A DNA stretch of 48,732 bases from Prolixibacteraceae bacterium (GTDB taxonomy: Bacteria; Bacteroidota; Bacteroidia; Bacteroidales; Prolixibacteraceae). Below are positions 1 to 8,740 of this stretch, piece by piece; position 1 is the first letter of the stretch, and each line of letters opens with the position of its first letter. The DNA lies in contig JARKOX010000090.1 in assembly GCA_029975525.1 (NCBI GenBank), positions 1 to 48,732 on the forward strand, written 5' to 3'. The translations under genes were made by a program, and so were the position numbers. The notes under the pieces were generated by a model. That model saw nothing but the letters and a program-made list of their open reading frames with translations, did not search any database and had not been told where the DNA came from.

Positions 1-1
1 G

Positions 2-541
2 GTGGTGGTAGCCGGCAGTTCGTGGAAACCCGACGAAGAGCTGCTGACACGTTTTATCAACCAGCACGCCGGACTCAAATTTATCATTGCCCCGCACGAA
101 GTTTCGCAGGTCAACCTCACCCGGCTGGAACAGCTGTTGAAAAAACCGGCGGTCCGGTTCAGCCAGGCCAGCGAAAACGAAGTTCAAAACTTTGAGGTGT
201 TGATCATCGACTCGATCGGGATGCTGTCGTCGCTTTACCGTTACGGCGATTTCGCCTACATTGGCGGTGGATTTGGCGTCGGAATCCACAATATCCTCGA
301 AGCCGCCACCTTCGGGCTCCCGGTGGTATTCGGCCCCAACTACCAAAAGTTCCGGGAAGCGCGTGAACTGGTGGCCGCAGGCGGCGCTTTCAGTATCGCC
401 ACCTACGAAGCGCTGGAGCAAATTTTCCAAAGTCTCTCGGCTTCCTCCGCCAACCTGCAGGCCGCTGCTCAGACTGCAGCCGGCTACGTCCAAAACAACA
501 CCGGCGCCACCGAAATTATCATAAAAAGGGTATTTTGCTGA
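2..541 (+). CDS. waaA: 3-deoxy-D-manno-octulosonic acid (Kdo) transferase, C-terminal part
   Basis: The gene is cut by the left window edge; 179 codons of its C-terminal half remain. Kdo transferase (GT30, GT-B fold) adds Kdo from CMP-Kdo to the lipid A precursor on the cytoplasmic face of the inner membrane. Visible features are a beta strand and loop of the form VVAGSSWKPDEE near the start, the IIAPHEV segment, and the nucleotide-binding region with GDFAYIGGGFGVGIHNILEAA followed by GLPVVFGPNYQKFREA. These match the C-terminal lobe of WaaA/KdtA. The true start lies outside the window. The gene ends in TGA and is followed by a 344-bp region without genes. Confidence in the family is high; whether it adds one or two Kdo residues cannot be told. 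Confidence 0.9.
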   Translation: MVVAGSSWKPDEELLTRFINQHAGLKFIIAPHEVSQVNLTRLEQLLKKPAVRFSQASENEVQNFEVLIIDSIGMLSSLYRYGDFAYIGGGFGVGIHNILEAATFGLPVVFGPNYQKFREARELVAAGGAFSIATYEALEQIFQSLSASSANLQAAAQTAAGYVQNNTGATEIIIKRVFC

Positions 542-885
542 ACAAAAGCTGTTTCGGAGAAAAGTTCAAAAAAAAGTTAATTTCGGTAGATAAAAAACCT
601 GGGCTCCCTCTTGACTTTCTCACTTGAATTCCGTAATGGGAATTCCCCATTTTGTAAACTTTTTGGGGTTATCAAAATATTAACCAACTGACAAACAGTC
701 AACTAACAAAAACAAGTTGATAACTTTTATTTTTTTCATCCTTGTAAGTCTTCCAAAATACTCCCTGTAGGGTTATATTGCATAAGCAATTTTACAGAGC
801 CGGACGCTTTGATTAAGATTAGATTTACAAATAGTTAAAGTATCAAACCATAACGTTTTATCGTCAAACATTAAGAAATTTTGCA
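542..885. other. 344-bp intergenic region upstream of nrdJ
   Basis: No open frame with a recognisable product is present. The stretch is A/T-rich compared with the flanking genes. It contains a perfect 10-nt palindrome at 638-647 inside a near-symmetric 15-mer (636-650), and a second GAATTC core at 626-631. I looked for a cobalamin riboswitch, which would suit a B12-dependent enzyme, and for paired NrdR boxes, and found neither. No convincing paired -33/-7 promoter was found. Confidence 0.5.
626..650. promoter_or_regulatory. palindromic element upstream of nrdJ (possible operator)
   Basis: GGGAATTCCC at 638-647 is a perfect palindrome, extended to ATGGGAATTCCCCAT (636-650) with one asymmetry. 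The arms GAATTCC (626-632) and GGAATTC (639-645) also form an inverted repeat with a 6-nt spacer. A protein-binding site for control of the downstream reductase gene is possible, but no known regulator motif was recognised. Confidence 0.25.
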
Positions 886-3441
886 ATGACATTTAAAGAG
901 CTAGCTGTAGATGCCCCGACGGGCAAAAAGATTTATTCGCAGGAAGAAGCAATCCAGGCATCGCTCCGCTACTTCAAAGGCGACGACCTGGCAGCCAGGG
1001 TTTGGGTCAACAAATATGCGCTGAAAGACTCCTTCGGCAATATTTTCGAGCTAACCCCGGATGACATGCACCGCCGGCTGGCCAAAGAACTGACGCGAAT
1101 TGACCAGCGCTACCCCAACCCCCTGACCGAAGAGGAGATTTACCAGGTTCTGAAAGATTTCCGGTACATTATTCCCCAGGGAGGCCCCATGACCGGAATT
1201 GGCAACAACTACCAGATCGCTTCCCTTTCCAACTGCTTCGTGGTGGGCAACCAGGGAAATTCGGACTCCTACGGCGGCATCATGAAGATTGACCAGGAGC
1301 AGGTACAGCTTATGAAACGGCGCGGCGGCGTGGGGCACGACCTCTCGCACATCCGCCCCAAAGGCTCGCCGGTAAAAAACTCGGCCTTAACCTCAACCGG
1401 CATCGTTCCGTTTATGGAACGCTACTCCAACTCCACCCGCGAGGTAGCACAGGATGGCCGCCGGGGCGCCCTGATGCTCTCCGTCTCAATCAAACACCCC
1501 GACTCTGAAAAATTTATCGACGCCAAACTGGAACAGGGAAAAGTTACCGGCGCCAACGTGTCGGTGAAAATACACGACGACTTTATGCTGGCCGTTGAAA
1601 AAGAAGAACCCTACCAGCAGCAATATCCCATCGACTCCAAAAATCCGTGGTTCAAAAAAGAGATCAACGCCGTTGAACTGTGGAAAAAAATTGTGCACAA
1701 CGCCTGGAAATCGGCCGAACCCGGTATCCTTTTCTGGGATACCATCATCCGCGAATCGGTCCCCGATTGTTATGCCGACCTCGGTTACCGGACCGTTTCA
1801 ACCAATCCCTGCGGCGAAATCCCGCTGTGTCCTTACGACAGCTGCCGGCTGATCGCCATCAACCTCTATGAATATGTCGAGCAACCTTTTACCAAAAATG
1901 CACGGTTTAACTTCGAACTATTCAAGGAGCATGTACACATCGCCCAGCGGATTATGGACAATATCATCGACCTGGAGCTGGAAAAGATCGATGCCATTCT
2001 GCAAAAAATAGCCGACGATCCGGAAGAGGAGGACATCAAGCTGGTTGAGCGCAGGCTGTGGGAGAACATCCGCCACAAAGCAGTTGAAGGCCGCCGTACC
2101 GGCATTGGCATCACGGCCGAAGGCGACATGCTGGCCGCTCTGGGCCTACGTTATGGAAGCGAAGAGGCAACCGACTTTTCGGAAGAGGTACACAAAACCG
2201 TCGCCATCGAAGCCTACCGCTCATCGGTGCACCTGGCCAAAGAACGCGGCGCTTTCAAAATTTACAATGCCGACCGTGAAAAAAACAATCCGCTCATCAA
2301 ACGCATCCGCCAGGCCGATCCTGCGCTGTACGAAGAGATGGCCAAATACGGACGCCGCAATATCGCCCTGCTGACCGTCGCCCCAACCGGCACCACCAGC
2401 CTGATGACCCAAACCACCTCGGGGATTGAGCCGGTGTTTATGCCCGTGTACCGCCGCCGCCGCAAAGTGAACCCCAACGACAAAGACGTGCGGGTGGACT
2501 TTATCGACGAGGTAGGCGACCACTGGGAAGAGTACACCGTCTTCCACCATAAATTCAAAACCTGGATGGAAGTAAACGGCTACGATACCAACAAACGGTA
2601 CGACCAGGATGAACTCGACGAGATGATCGCCCGGTCTCCTTACTACAAAGCCACCTCGAACGATGTGGACTGGGTGGCCAAAGTGCACATGCAGGGACGT
2701 ATCCAGAAATGGGTGGACCACTCCATCAGCGTCACCATCAACCTTCCGGCACATGTTTCGGAAGAGCTGGTCGGAAAACTCTATTTCGAAGCCTGGAAAA
2801 GCGGCTGCAAAGGGGTAACCGTTTACCGCGACGGAAGCCGCTCGGGTGTGCTGATCTCCGACAAAAAAGAGGAGAAAAAGAAAGATTCAATCTTTCCGAC
2901 CAAACGCCCCGAAGCGCTGGAGGCCGAAGTGGTCAGGTTCCAGAACAACAAGGAAAAATGGGTGGCTTTTATCGGCCTGATCGATGGTCGTCCCTACGAG
3001 ATATTCACCGGGCTGCAGGACGACGAAGATGGCATTCTGCTGCCCCGCTCGGTTACCAAAGGAAATATCATCAAAAACTGGGAGGAGGACGAAAATTCGC
3101 GTTACGACTTCCAGTACGCCAACAAACGGGGCTACAAAACCACCATCGAAGGACTTTCCTATAAATTCAACCCTGTTTTCTGGAACTACGCCAAGCTGAT
3201 TTCAGGGGTTTTGCGGCACGGAATGCCGATTCACAAAGTGGTGGAACTGGTTACCAGCATGGAGCTGGACAATGAAACCATCAACTCATGGAAAGCCGGC
3301 GTTGCCCGTGCGCTGAAGAAGTACATCCCCAATGGGACGCTGGCCGAAGATGCCAAATGCGGCGAATGCGGATCCGACGAAGTGATTTACCAGGAAGGCT
3401 GCCTCACCTGTGTGTCGTGCGGCTCCTCAAAATGCGGATAA
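886..3441 (+). CDS. nrdJ: adenosylcobalamin-dependent ribonucleotide reductase (class II)
   Basis: This 851-residue protein reduces ribonucleotides to deoxyribonucleotides in the cytoplasm, using a thiyl radical generated from adenosylcobalamin. The N-terminal substrate-side cysteine is C117 in SLSNCFVVG. The loop NPCGEIPL carries the radical cysteine C309 with N307 and E311. The phosphate-binding segment TVAPTGTTS and the class II signature GCKGVTVYRDGSR are both present. The last 28 residues are rich in cysteine (CxxC, then CxxCxxC and a final C), as in class II enzymes whose mobile tail relays electrons from thioredoxin or binds zinc. The gene stands alone and is closed by a strong terminator. 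No separate activase or small subunit is needed, which fits a single-gene locus. The start ATG at 886 gives the expected N-terminus. Confidence 0.95.
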   Translation: MTFKELAVDAPTGKKIYSQEEAIQASLRYFKGDDLAARVWVNKYALKDSFGNIFELTPDDMHRRLAKELTRIDQRYPNPLTEEEIYQVLKDFRYIIPQGGPMTGIGNNYQIASLSNCFVVGNQGNSDSYGGIMKIDQEQVQLMKRRGGVGHDLSHIRPKGSPVKNSALTSTGIVPFMERYSNSTREVAQDGRRGALMLSVSIKHPDSEKFIDAKLEQGKVTGANVSVKIHDDFMLAVEKEEPYQQQYPIDSKNPWFKKEINAVELWKKIVHNAWKSAEPGILFWDTIIRESVPDCYADLGYRTVSTNPCGEIPLCPYDSCRLIAINLYEYVEQPFTKNARFNFELFKEHVHIAQRIMDNIIDLELEKIDAILQKIADDPEEEDIKLVERRLWENIRHKAVEGRRTGIGITAEGDMLAALGLRYGSEEATDFSEEVHKTVAIEAYRSSVHLAKERGAFKIYNADREKNNPLIKRIRQADPALYEEMAKYGRRNIALLTVAPTGTTSLMTQTTSGIEPVFMPVYRRRRKVNPNDKDVRVDFIDEVGDHWEEYTVFHHKFKTWMEVNGYDTNKRYDQDELDEMIARSPYYKATSNDVDWVAKVHMQGRIQKWVDHSISVTINLPAHVSEELVGKLYFEAWKSGCKGVTVYRDGSRSGVLISDKKEEKKKDSIFPTKRPEALEAEVVRFQNNKEKWVAFIGLIDGRPYEIFTGLQDDEDGILLPRSVTKGNIIKNWEEDENSRYDFQYANKRGYKTTIEGLSYKFNPVFWNYAKLISGVLRHGMPIHKVVELVTSMELDNETINSWKAGVARALKKYIPNGTLAEDAKCGECGSDEVIYQEGCLTCVSCGSSKCG

Positions 3442-3469
3442 TTAATCATTCAACCTTTTAGTCTTATAC

Positions 3470-3502
3470 AAAACCCGGGACCAGGTGTCTCCGGGTTTTT
3501 TT
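3470..3502 (+). terminator. rho-independent terminator after nrdJ
   Basis: A 9-bp perfect stem, AAAACCCGG (3470-3478) with CCGGGTTTT (3491-3499), is followed by a run of T to 3502. It lies 28 bp after the nrdJ stop codon. Confidence 0.9.
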
Positions 3503-3507
3503 GACAC

Positions 3508-3536
3508 AAAAAAAAAGGCGCCTCAAACCAGCGCCT
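3508..3536 (-). terminator. rho-independent terminator after gcvH
   Basis: On the minus strand AGGCGC (3536-3531) pairs with GCGCCT (3521-3516), followed by a run of nine T (3516-3508). It serves the convergent gcvH gene and sits back to back with the nrdJ terminator. Confidence 0.85.
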
Positions 3537-3561
3537 CCATCAATTTCTTTCACTTACCCAT

Positions 3562-3942
3562 TCAGGCTTCGATCATTTTTTGATAATCGGCAGCCGAAAT
3601 CAGTTCGGCAAGTTCGGTTTCATCGGCAATTTTGATCTTGATCATCCAGCCTTCGCCGTAAGGATCTTTGTTAACCAGTTCCGGCGTATCGGCCAGCGCT
3701 TCGTTAACCTCCACCACTTCGCCCGAAACCGGCATAAACAGGTCTGAAACGGTTTTTACGGCTTCCACGGTTCCGAAAATTTCCCCCTTTTCGAGGCTTT
3801 CCCCTTCGGTTTCAATCTCAACAAAAACCACATCGCCCAACTCGCCCTGTGCAAAATCGGTAATCCCTACCACAGCTTGATCGCCTTCCACACGAATCCA
3901 TTCATGATCGCGGGTGTACTTCAGATTTTCAGGTATTTTCAT
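3562..3942 (-). CDS. gcvH: glycine cleavage system H protein
   Basis: This 126-residue lipoyl carrier shuttles the aminomethyl group between the P, T and L proteins of the glycine cleavage complex. The N-terminus MKIPENLKYTRDHEWI and the loop GTVEAVKTVSDLFMPVSGEV are diagnostic; the lipoylated lysine is K63 in EAVKTVSD. A longer frame begins at 3969, but I chose the ATG at 3942. It gives the normal family length, and a perfect Bacteroidota -7 box (TATTTTTG on the minus strand, 3974-3967) overlaps the upstream ATG, placing the transcript start downstream of it. The other glycine cleavage genes are not in the window, so the gene is a monocistronic unit here. Confidence 0.95.
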   Translation of the reverse strand: MKIPENLKYTRDHEWIRVEGDQAVVGITDFAQGELGDVVFVEIETEGESLEKGEIFGTVEAVKTVSDLFMPVSGEVVEVNEALADTPELVNKDPYGEGWMIKIKIADETELAELISAADYQKMIEA

Positions 3943-3966
3943 AGCAAAAACAGATTTTTCTTTTCC

Positions 3967-3996
3967 CAAAAATACGAACTATTTCTGTTTAAGAAA
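3967..3996 (-). promoter_or_regulatory. gcvH promoter (Bacteroidota type)
   Basis: The -7 box TATTTTTG is a perfect TAnnTTTG match (3974-3967). A weaker -33 candidate TTTC lies at 3996-3993 with an 18-nt spacer. The predicted leader is about 18 nt, ending at the ATG at 3942. Confidence 0.5.
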
Positions 3997-4110
3997 ATTT
4001 CCGGAAAGAAAGTAATAACTATTGTACAACAAGGTTTCCCCGCCGATCAAAAGCCGCCGGAACGACCAAGATTGAGCGACAATTTGTAATATTGCAAAAA
4101 CAATCCGACT

Positions 4111-4533
4111 ATGTTCGAAAAACACCAGATCCAACTCCATCAGCTGCCCGAAGTGGCGGCCGGACTGCTGGAGACTTTTCCCGGCCAGCGGGTTTTTGCC
4201 TTTTACGGTTCAATGGGCGCCGGGAAGACCACCTTCATCCAGGCCATCTGCCACCGCCTCGGAACCGCCGACACCGTCACCAGCCCCACCTTTGCGCTGA
4301 TTAACGAATATTCGCTTCCCGACGGAGATTCGGTTTTTCATTTTGACTTCTACCGGATCAAAAACCTGGAAGAGGCGTTTGACCTGGGTTACGAAGATTA
4401 TTTTTTCAGCGGAAAATATTGCCTGGTGGAATGGCCCGAAAAAGTTGAGCCACTGCTTCCCGAAAACCTGGTAACCGTTGCCATCACCGTTGCCGACGAC
4501 GGAACGCGAACCATCCGGGCACACACCGCCTGA
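4111..4533 (+). CDS. tsaE: tRNA threonylcarbamoyladenosine biosynthesis ATPase TsaE
   Basis: This 140-residue P-loop ATPase works with TsaB and TsaD to make N6-threonylcarbamoyladenosine at position 37 of ANN-decoding tRNAs. The Walker A motif is GSMGAGKTT (residues 33-41). The family signatures SPTFALINEY, HFDFYRIKN and LVEWPEK follow in the usual order and spacing. The length is typical for TsaE. It lies upstream of alanine dehydrogenase in the same direction, but a promoter candidate in the 54-bp gap suggests separate transcription. Confidence 0.95.
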   Translation: MFEKHQIQLHQLPEVAAGLLETFPGQRVFAFYGSMGAGKTTFIQAICHRLGTADTVTSPTFALINEYSLPDGDSVFHFDFYRIKNLEEAFDLGYEDYFFSGKYCLVEWPEKVEPLLPENLVTVAITVADDGTRTIRAHTA

Positions 4534-4541
4534 AATTGGGC

Positions 4542-4572
4542 TTTGAAATTTCAGCGTTTGCGCGTAACTTGT
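4542..4572 (+). promoter_or_regulatory. promoter of the alanine dehydrogenase gene
   Basis: A -33 box TTTG (4542-4545) and a -7 box TAACTTGT (4565-4572, one position short of TAnnTTTG) are separated by 19 nt. Transcription would begin near 4579, leaving a very short leader before ATG 4591 or 4600. Confidence 0.4.
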
Positions 4573-4590
4573 ACCACCGAAAAATGAGTG

Positions 4591-5802
4591 ATGAGTGCCA
4601 TGGAAAAGACCAGATCAGGCTTGCCGGTTTCCAAAACCATGCTTCTGCCCAAAGAGGAGATGCTCGAAATCCAGCGAAAAGAGAAAAAAATTGTGATCGG
4701 CATTCCTTCCGACCTGCCGAAGGTGGAGTACCGCGTTCCGCTCACCCCGCAGGCCGTTGACCTGCTGGTCTCCTACGGACACGAAATCTACATTGAAACC
4801 GGCGCCGGCATGCAGGCCAGCTACTCCGACCGCGAATACAGCGAGGCCGGAGCGGTTATTGTGGAAAAACGCGAAGAGATCTTTCAATGCGACATCATTT
4901 TGCGCGTCGCTCCCTTCAATTGCGAAGAGATCGACTTGCTGCGGGGCCACCAGGTGGTGATCTCCAACATGCAGACCGAAGCGCAATGCCTGGAAAAAAT
5001 TGCCCAGAAAAAAATCACCTGCATCGCCTACGAATACCTGGAAGATGAGGAGGGGTTCCTTCCGGCCGTTGACCAGATGAGCCAGATCCTGGGTGTCACG
5101 GCCATCACCATTGCCAGCGAATACCTCAGCACTTCCCGGGGAGGAAAAGGTGTCCTGTTTGGCGATGTCACCGGGATCACCCCGGCCGAACTGGTTATCC
5201 TCGGAAGCGGCACTGCCGCCGAATTTGCCGCCCGCGCGGCACTGGGCCTGGGCATCCTGGTTAAGATGTTCGACACTTCGGTTGCCGACCTCAACAAACT
5301 GGAAAATAAACTGGGCCGGCGGATCTTCACCTCGGTCTTTTATCCCAAAGTACTCAAAAAGGCGTTGGTTTCGGCCGATGCAGTTATCGGGGCCATGCCG
5401 TTCAATTCCACGCCCCAGTTTAAAGTTTCCGAAGAACTGGTCAAAGAGATGAAGGAGAATTCGGTGATCATCGATTTGAACGTCAGCCAGGGCGGATGTT
5501 TTGAAACCACTCACTGCACCGACCTGAAGAATCCCACCTACCGGAAACATGGCGTGATCCACTACTGCGCGCCCAATATTCCATCGCTGGTTGCACGCAC
5601 CGCCTCCATTTCGCTCAGCAACACCCTGATCCCGCTGCTGCTGGCCATCGGCGAAAACGGCGGAGTCGACAGCTACATCAAACATTCAAAAGGGTTTCGA
5701 AAAGGAGTTTACCTCTACCAGGGCATCCTGACCAACCACGATGTGGGCCGCCGGTTTAACCTCCCTTCAAACGATATCGAACTGCTGCTGGCCATGTACT
5801 GA
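4591..5802 (+). CDS. ald: alanine dehydrogenase
   Basis: About 403 residues. The enzyme catalyses the reversible NAD-dependent oxidative deamination of L-alanine to pyruvate and ammonia in the cytoplasm. The N-terminal catalytic domain contains IGIPSDLPKVEYRVPLTP, with the substrate-binding R and K region. The Rossmann fold shows the VILGSGTAAEFAARAALGLG dinucleotide-binding loop, and HYCAPNIPSLVARTAS is typical of the AlaDH/PNT family. Three in-frame starts exist (GTG 4588, ATG 4591, ATG 4600). The predicted promoter ends close by, so 4591 or 4600 is most likely. The roughly 30-residue N-terminal extension before the conserved start is common in Bacteroidota homologues, as I recall. It ends facing the GH2 gene. 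Confidence 0.9.
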   Translation: MSAMEKTRSGLPVSKTMLLPKEEMLEIQRKEKKIVIGIPSDLPKVEYRVPLTPQAVDLLVSYGHEIYIETGAGMQASYSDREYSEAGAVIVEKREEIFQCDIILRVAPFNCEEIDLLRGHQVVISNMQTEAQCLEKIAQKKITCIAYEYLEDEEGFLPAVDQMSQILGVTAITIASEYLSTSRGGKGVLFGDVTGITPAELVILGSGTAAEFAARAALGLGILVKMFDTSVADLNKLENKLGRRIFTSVFYPKVLKKALVSADAVIGAMPFNSTPQFKVSEELVKEMKENSVIIDLNVSQGGCFETTHCTDLKNPTYRKHGVIHYCAPNIPSLVARTASISLSNTLIPLLLAIGENGGVDSYIKHSKGFRKGVYLYQGILTNHDVGRRFNLPSNDIELLLAMY

Positions 5803-5869
5803 CGGCCTGCCGGGAGGGAATGCAAAACTCCGCAGCCCCGGAAATCCAATCAGCGGCCAGCAACAGCCA

Positions 5870-5958
5870 GCGTACTTTCTTCTGACCAGACCAACCAAAG
5901 CTGTTTCTGATTTTCCCACTGGAGAAAAATCAGAAACAGGGCCTGAAAAGTTGTACGC
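5870..5958. terminator. large nested hairpin between convergent ald and GH2 genes
   Basis: A perfect 14-bp stem pairs CTGTTTCTGATTTT (5901-5914) with AAAATCAGAAACAG (5926-5939). A second, outer pairing joins GCGTAC (5870-5875) to GTACGC (5953-5958), directly against the GH2 stop codon. Neither strand has a long T run after the stem, so it may end both transcripts by folding and protect the 3' ends rather than act as a classical intrinsic terminator. Confidence 0.55.
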
Positions 5959-8466
5959 TTACTTCTGAGGTTCGGTAATCACCAGTTTTGTTTCGGCGCT
6001 TTTCAACCAGGGCGCAACAAAACGGACATTGATCTCCTCCTTCACTTCTCCGGTTGGTTTGATGTAAGCCACCATCCGTCCATGAAATACCCGGTGCACC
6101 GGATCGGTATAATCGCTCATGTCGCTGTTGTTGCTGGCTTCCAGCCCCAGCAGGATGGCTTTTCCGGCAATCTGACAGGTAACTTCATCATCCGAAAGCA
6201 TAACCGGGACGCCATTCTCATCCACAACCTGAATTACCATGCGGGCAACGCCATCTTTCGCTACTGTTTGTTCTTCGGAAATGATCTGTAACGCATAAGG
6301 ACGCTGCGAAGTCTGGATTTTAGCATGGCTTACCTCCCGGTTGTCCGCGTCCAACCCCAGTACCTTCAATTCTCCCGGATGGTACGGAATATCCCAGAAG
6401 ATGATTCCGGTATCCTCATTGTATGGCTGAACGGCCCCCACTTCGCGGTTATTCAGCAGAAGTTTGGCCTGGGCGGCATTGGTGTAACAAACCACCCGGA
6501 TCATTTGGCCCTCTTCGTAGTTCCACACCGGCCAGGCATCGATCGAGGGGGTTCTTTCCCGGGCATGGGCATTCTGCTCGGCTTCGAGTTGCGACCACAC
6601 ATCCTTCATCTGGCTTCGACTCCCCTGCCCGGGCGTGGGATAGGTTCCCAGATAGGCCATCGGTTGATCTGCCCAAAGCGACTGGCGGAAATAACCTCTC
6701 GGCTTGATGAAACCACCAAAATCCAGAAGCCCCGAATAGAAGCCCCGCGAAGGCCATCGGCCCGATTCTCCAAGATAGTCGATCCCCGTCCAGAGGAATT
6801 GCCCGAAAATGTAGGTGTTGTCCTGAACCGCTTTCCAGGCTTTAAGATCGTGACGGTTCTCACTTCCATAGATCACCCGGGCCGGATATTTCAGGTGGTC
6901 TTTTTCATACAGGCTCTCGGTATAGTTGTATCCAGCAATATCCAGTGCGCCGGGATAAGCGGTTTCGTTTGACATGGCCACTCCCGCCAGTCCGGCAGTT
7001 ACCGGCCGCGAAGGGTCATATTTTTTTACGGCAGCAGCCAGTCGTTTGGCAATATCGCCCAAGCGCATTGCATCGGGCGCATCTTTTTTATATCCTCCGA
7101 AAATGGGTTGCGAAAAGCCATCCTTGCCGCCGTCGAGGACCGGGTGCGAATAGGGATCATTGGGATAATCAACCTCATTGCCAATACTCCAGGCAAATAC
7201 CGACACATGGTTGCGGTCGCGGCGCACCAGATCGGTCAAATCTTTTTCCCCCCACTCTTCAAAAAAATCGTACGACCCTTCAAATCCGGGGGTGCCGACA
7301 TTCCATCCCTTGAGCCATTTACGCTTGGGAAACTCCCATTCGTCAAAAGCTTCATTCAACACCAGCAAGCCCAACTCATCACACAAATCATACAGGTCGG
7401 GAGATTGCGGATTGTGGCTGGTCCGAATGGCGTTGCACCCGATCTCCTTTAAATTCAAAAGCCTTTTTTTCCACACCTCTTTGGGAACCGCGGCGCCCAA
7501 AACTCCTCCATCGTGATGCAAACACACCCCTTTTACTTTCATCCATTGGCCGTTAAGAGCAAATCCGCTGTCGGGATCGAAGGTAAAATTCCTGAAGCCG
7601 GTTGTCGTTTCGGAAGCGTCGATTACTTTTTTGTTCTTCACCACCGTAGTTTGAAGACGGTACAAATGCGGATGAGCAATGCTCCACCATTGAGGGTCAG
7701 AGATGGTCAGGGCGGTTGAAACCACCGAATTCCCCTTGGCCGGAACCCGAAGCTTCTGCTGTTTTTTGGCAACCAGCTTCTTTTGCGGATCATACAATTC
7801 ATTGACAACCAACAGCTCTTCATTACTCCCGGTTTCATTCACCACTTCCACCTCCACATGCAGCGTCCCTTTTTTATCGGTTACCAGAGATGGATAGGCA
7901 AAAACTCCCCTCTGGGCAATATGAACCGGATCGGAATAAATCAGCCAGACATCCCGGTAGATTCCCGAACCGGTGTACCATCTGGAATCGGCTTCCCGGC
8001 TGTGATCAACCCTGACGGCGATCACATTATGCTCGCCATACTTAATATAGGGAGTTGCATCATACAGGAAGGAGATATAGCCGTTGGGACGCTTCCCCAA
8101 CAGATGACCATTGACAAAAACCTCGCTTCGGTTGTAAACTCCTTCAAAATAGAGAAATACTTTTTCGTTGATTTTTTCTTTGGGGACCGTAAAAGTTTTC
8201 CGATACCACCCAATTCCTCCGGGAAGATATCCCATACAACTGGCCAGATGGGAATTCAGCTGCTGCTTTACACTCCAGTCGTGCGGGAGCTGCACTGTTT
8301 GCCATTTCCCATCGTTGAAAGTCACCTCTTCTGCCTGAGCCGCGTCGCCCAGGAAAAACTTCCAGTTTTCATTTATTCTTCCGGATTGCCCAAACCCCGC
8401 CTGACCCATTGCGGATGCGGAGAAGAAAAGAAAAACCAGTCCCCAAAACCATCGAAAATGCTTCAT
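5959..8466 (-). CDS. secreted GH2 family glycoside hydrolase, probable beta-galactosidase
   Basis: 835 residues with a signal peptide (MKHFRWFWGLVFLFFSASAMGQ), so exported to the periplasm or surface. Domain order is: sugar-binding jelly roll (about 30-180, with GVYNRSEVFVNG and WYTGSGIYRDVWL), immunoglobulin-like domain (about 183-290), TIM barrel (about 300-600), then C-terminal Ig-like domains including a DUF4982-type region near 650-710. The GH2 acid/base glutamate is E431 in SIGNEVD. The nucleophile is most likely E536 in YGSENRHD. RTSHNP and LNEAFDEW are barrel landmarks. Substrate is not fixed by sequence: beta-galactoside is the best guess, but related GH2 enzymes act on other beta-glycosides. 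It lies downstream of the pullulanase with a 274-bp gap and may have its own promoter. Confidence 0.85.
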   Translation of the reverse strand: MKHFRWFWGLVFLFFSASAMGQAGFGQSGRINENWKFFLGDAAQAEEVTFNDGKWQTVQLPHDWSVKQQLNSHLASCMGYLPGGIGWYRKTFTVPKEKINEKVFLYFEGVYNRSEVFVNGHLLGKRPNGYISFLYDATPYIKYGEHNVIAVRVDHSREADSRWYTGSGIYRDVWLIYSDPVHIAQRGVFAYPSLVTDKKGTLHVEVEVVNETGSNEELLVVNELYDPQKKLVAKKQQKLRVPAKGNSVVSTALTISDPQWWSIAHPHLYRLQTTVVKNKKVIDASETTTGFRNFTFDPDSGFALNGQWMKVKGVCLHHDGGVLGAAVPKEVWKKRLLNLKEIGCNAIRTSHNPQSPDLYDLCDELGLLVLNEAFDEWEFPKRKWLKGWNVGTPGFEGSYDFFEEWGEKDLTDLVRRDRNHVSVFAWSIGNEVDYPNDPYSHPVLDGGKDGFSQPIFGGYKKDAPDAMRLGDIAKRLAAAVKKYDPSRPVTAGLAGVAMSNETAYPGALDIAGYNYTESLYEKDHLKYPARVIYGSENRHDLKAWKAVQDNTYIFGQFLWTGIDYLGESGRWPSRGFYSGLLDFGGFIKPRGYFRQSLWADQPMAYLGTYPTPGQGSRSQMKDVWSQLEAEQNAHARERTPSIDAWPVWNYEEGQMIRVVCYTNAAQAKLLLNNREVGAVQPYNEDTGIIFWDIPYHPGELKVLGLDADNREVSHAKIQTSQRPYALQIISEEQTVAKDGVARMVIQVVDENGVPVMLSDDEVTCQIAGKAILLGLEASNNSDMSDYTDPVHRVFHGRMVAYIKPTGEVKEEINVRFVAPWLKSAETKLVITEPQK

Positions 8467-8740
8467 TTTTTATTCAATTTGTTGCGATTAGAATTCTCAA
8501 GATAACAAAATGATTTGTACAATAGAACATTCTTCGCCGAAAGCTTTTCCGGCTTACCAAACCATCTATTAACAACTGATTCACAGAAAAATAAACGACA
8601 GGAGAAAGCTGAGTAAATTTTTCAGAAAGAAAATGAAGGGACGATTTCAGGGGACTTTTGAACCTCTTCCGGGCCTTTTCCGAAAAACAAATATCCGGAA
8701 TGAAACGAACGGCGTTCCGGCAGTCGCGGAATCAGCGGAA

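Noticed and set aside
542-885. Cobalamin riboswitch upstream of nrdJ
   Set aside because: No B12-box or related conserved core could be found by eye.
3943-3969. Longer start for the glycine cleavage H protein at 3969
   Set aside because: It adds nine residues absent from the family and overlaps a perfect -7 promoter box.
4615-5685. Long open frame of 356 codons on the minus strand inside the alanine dehydrogenase gene
   Set aside because: It mirrors a strongly conserved gene, has no recognisable motif, and such shadow frames are frequent here because of codon bias.
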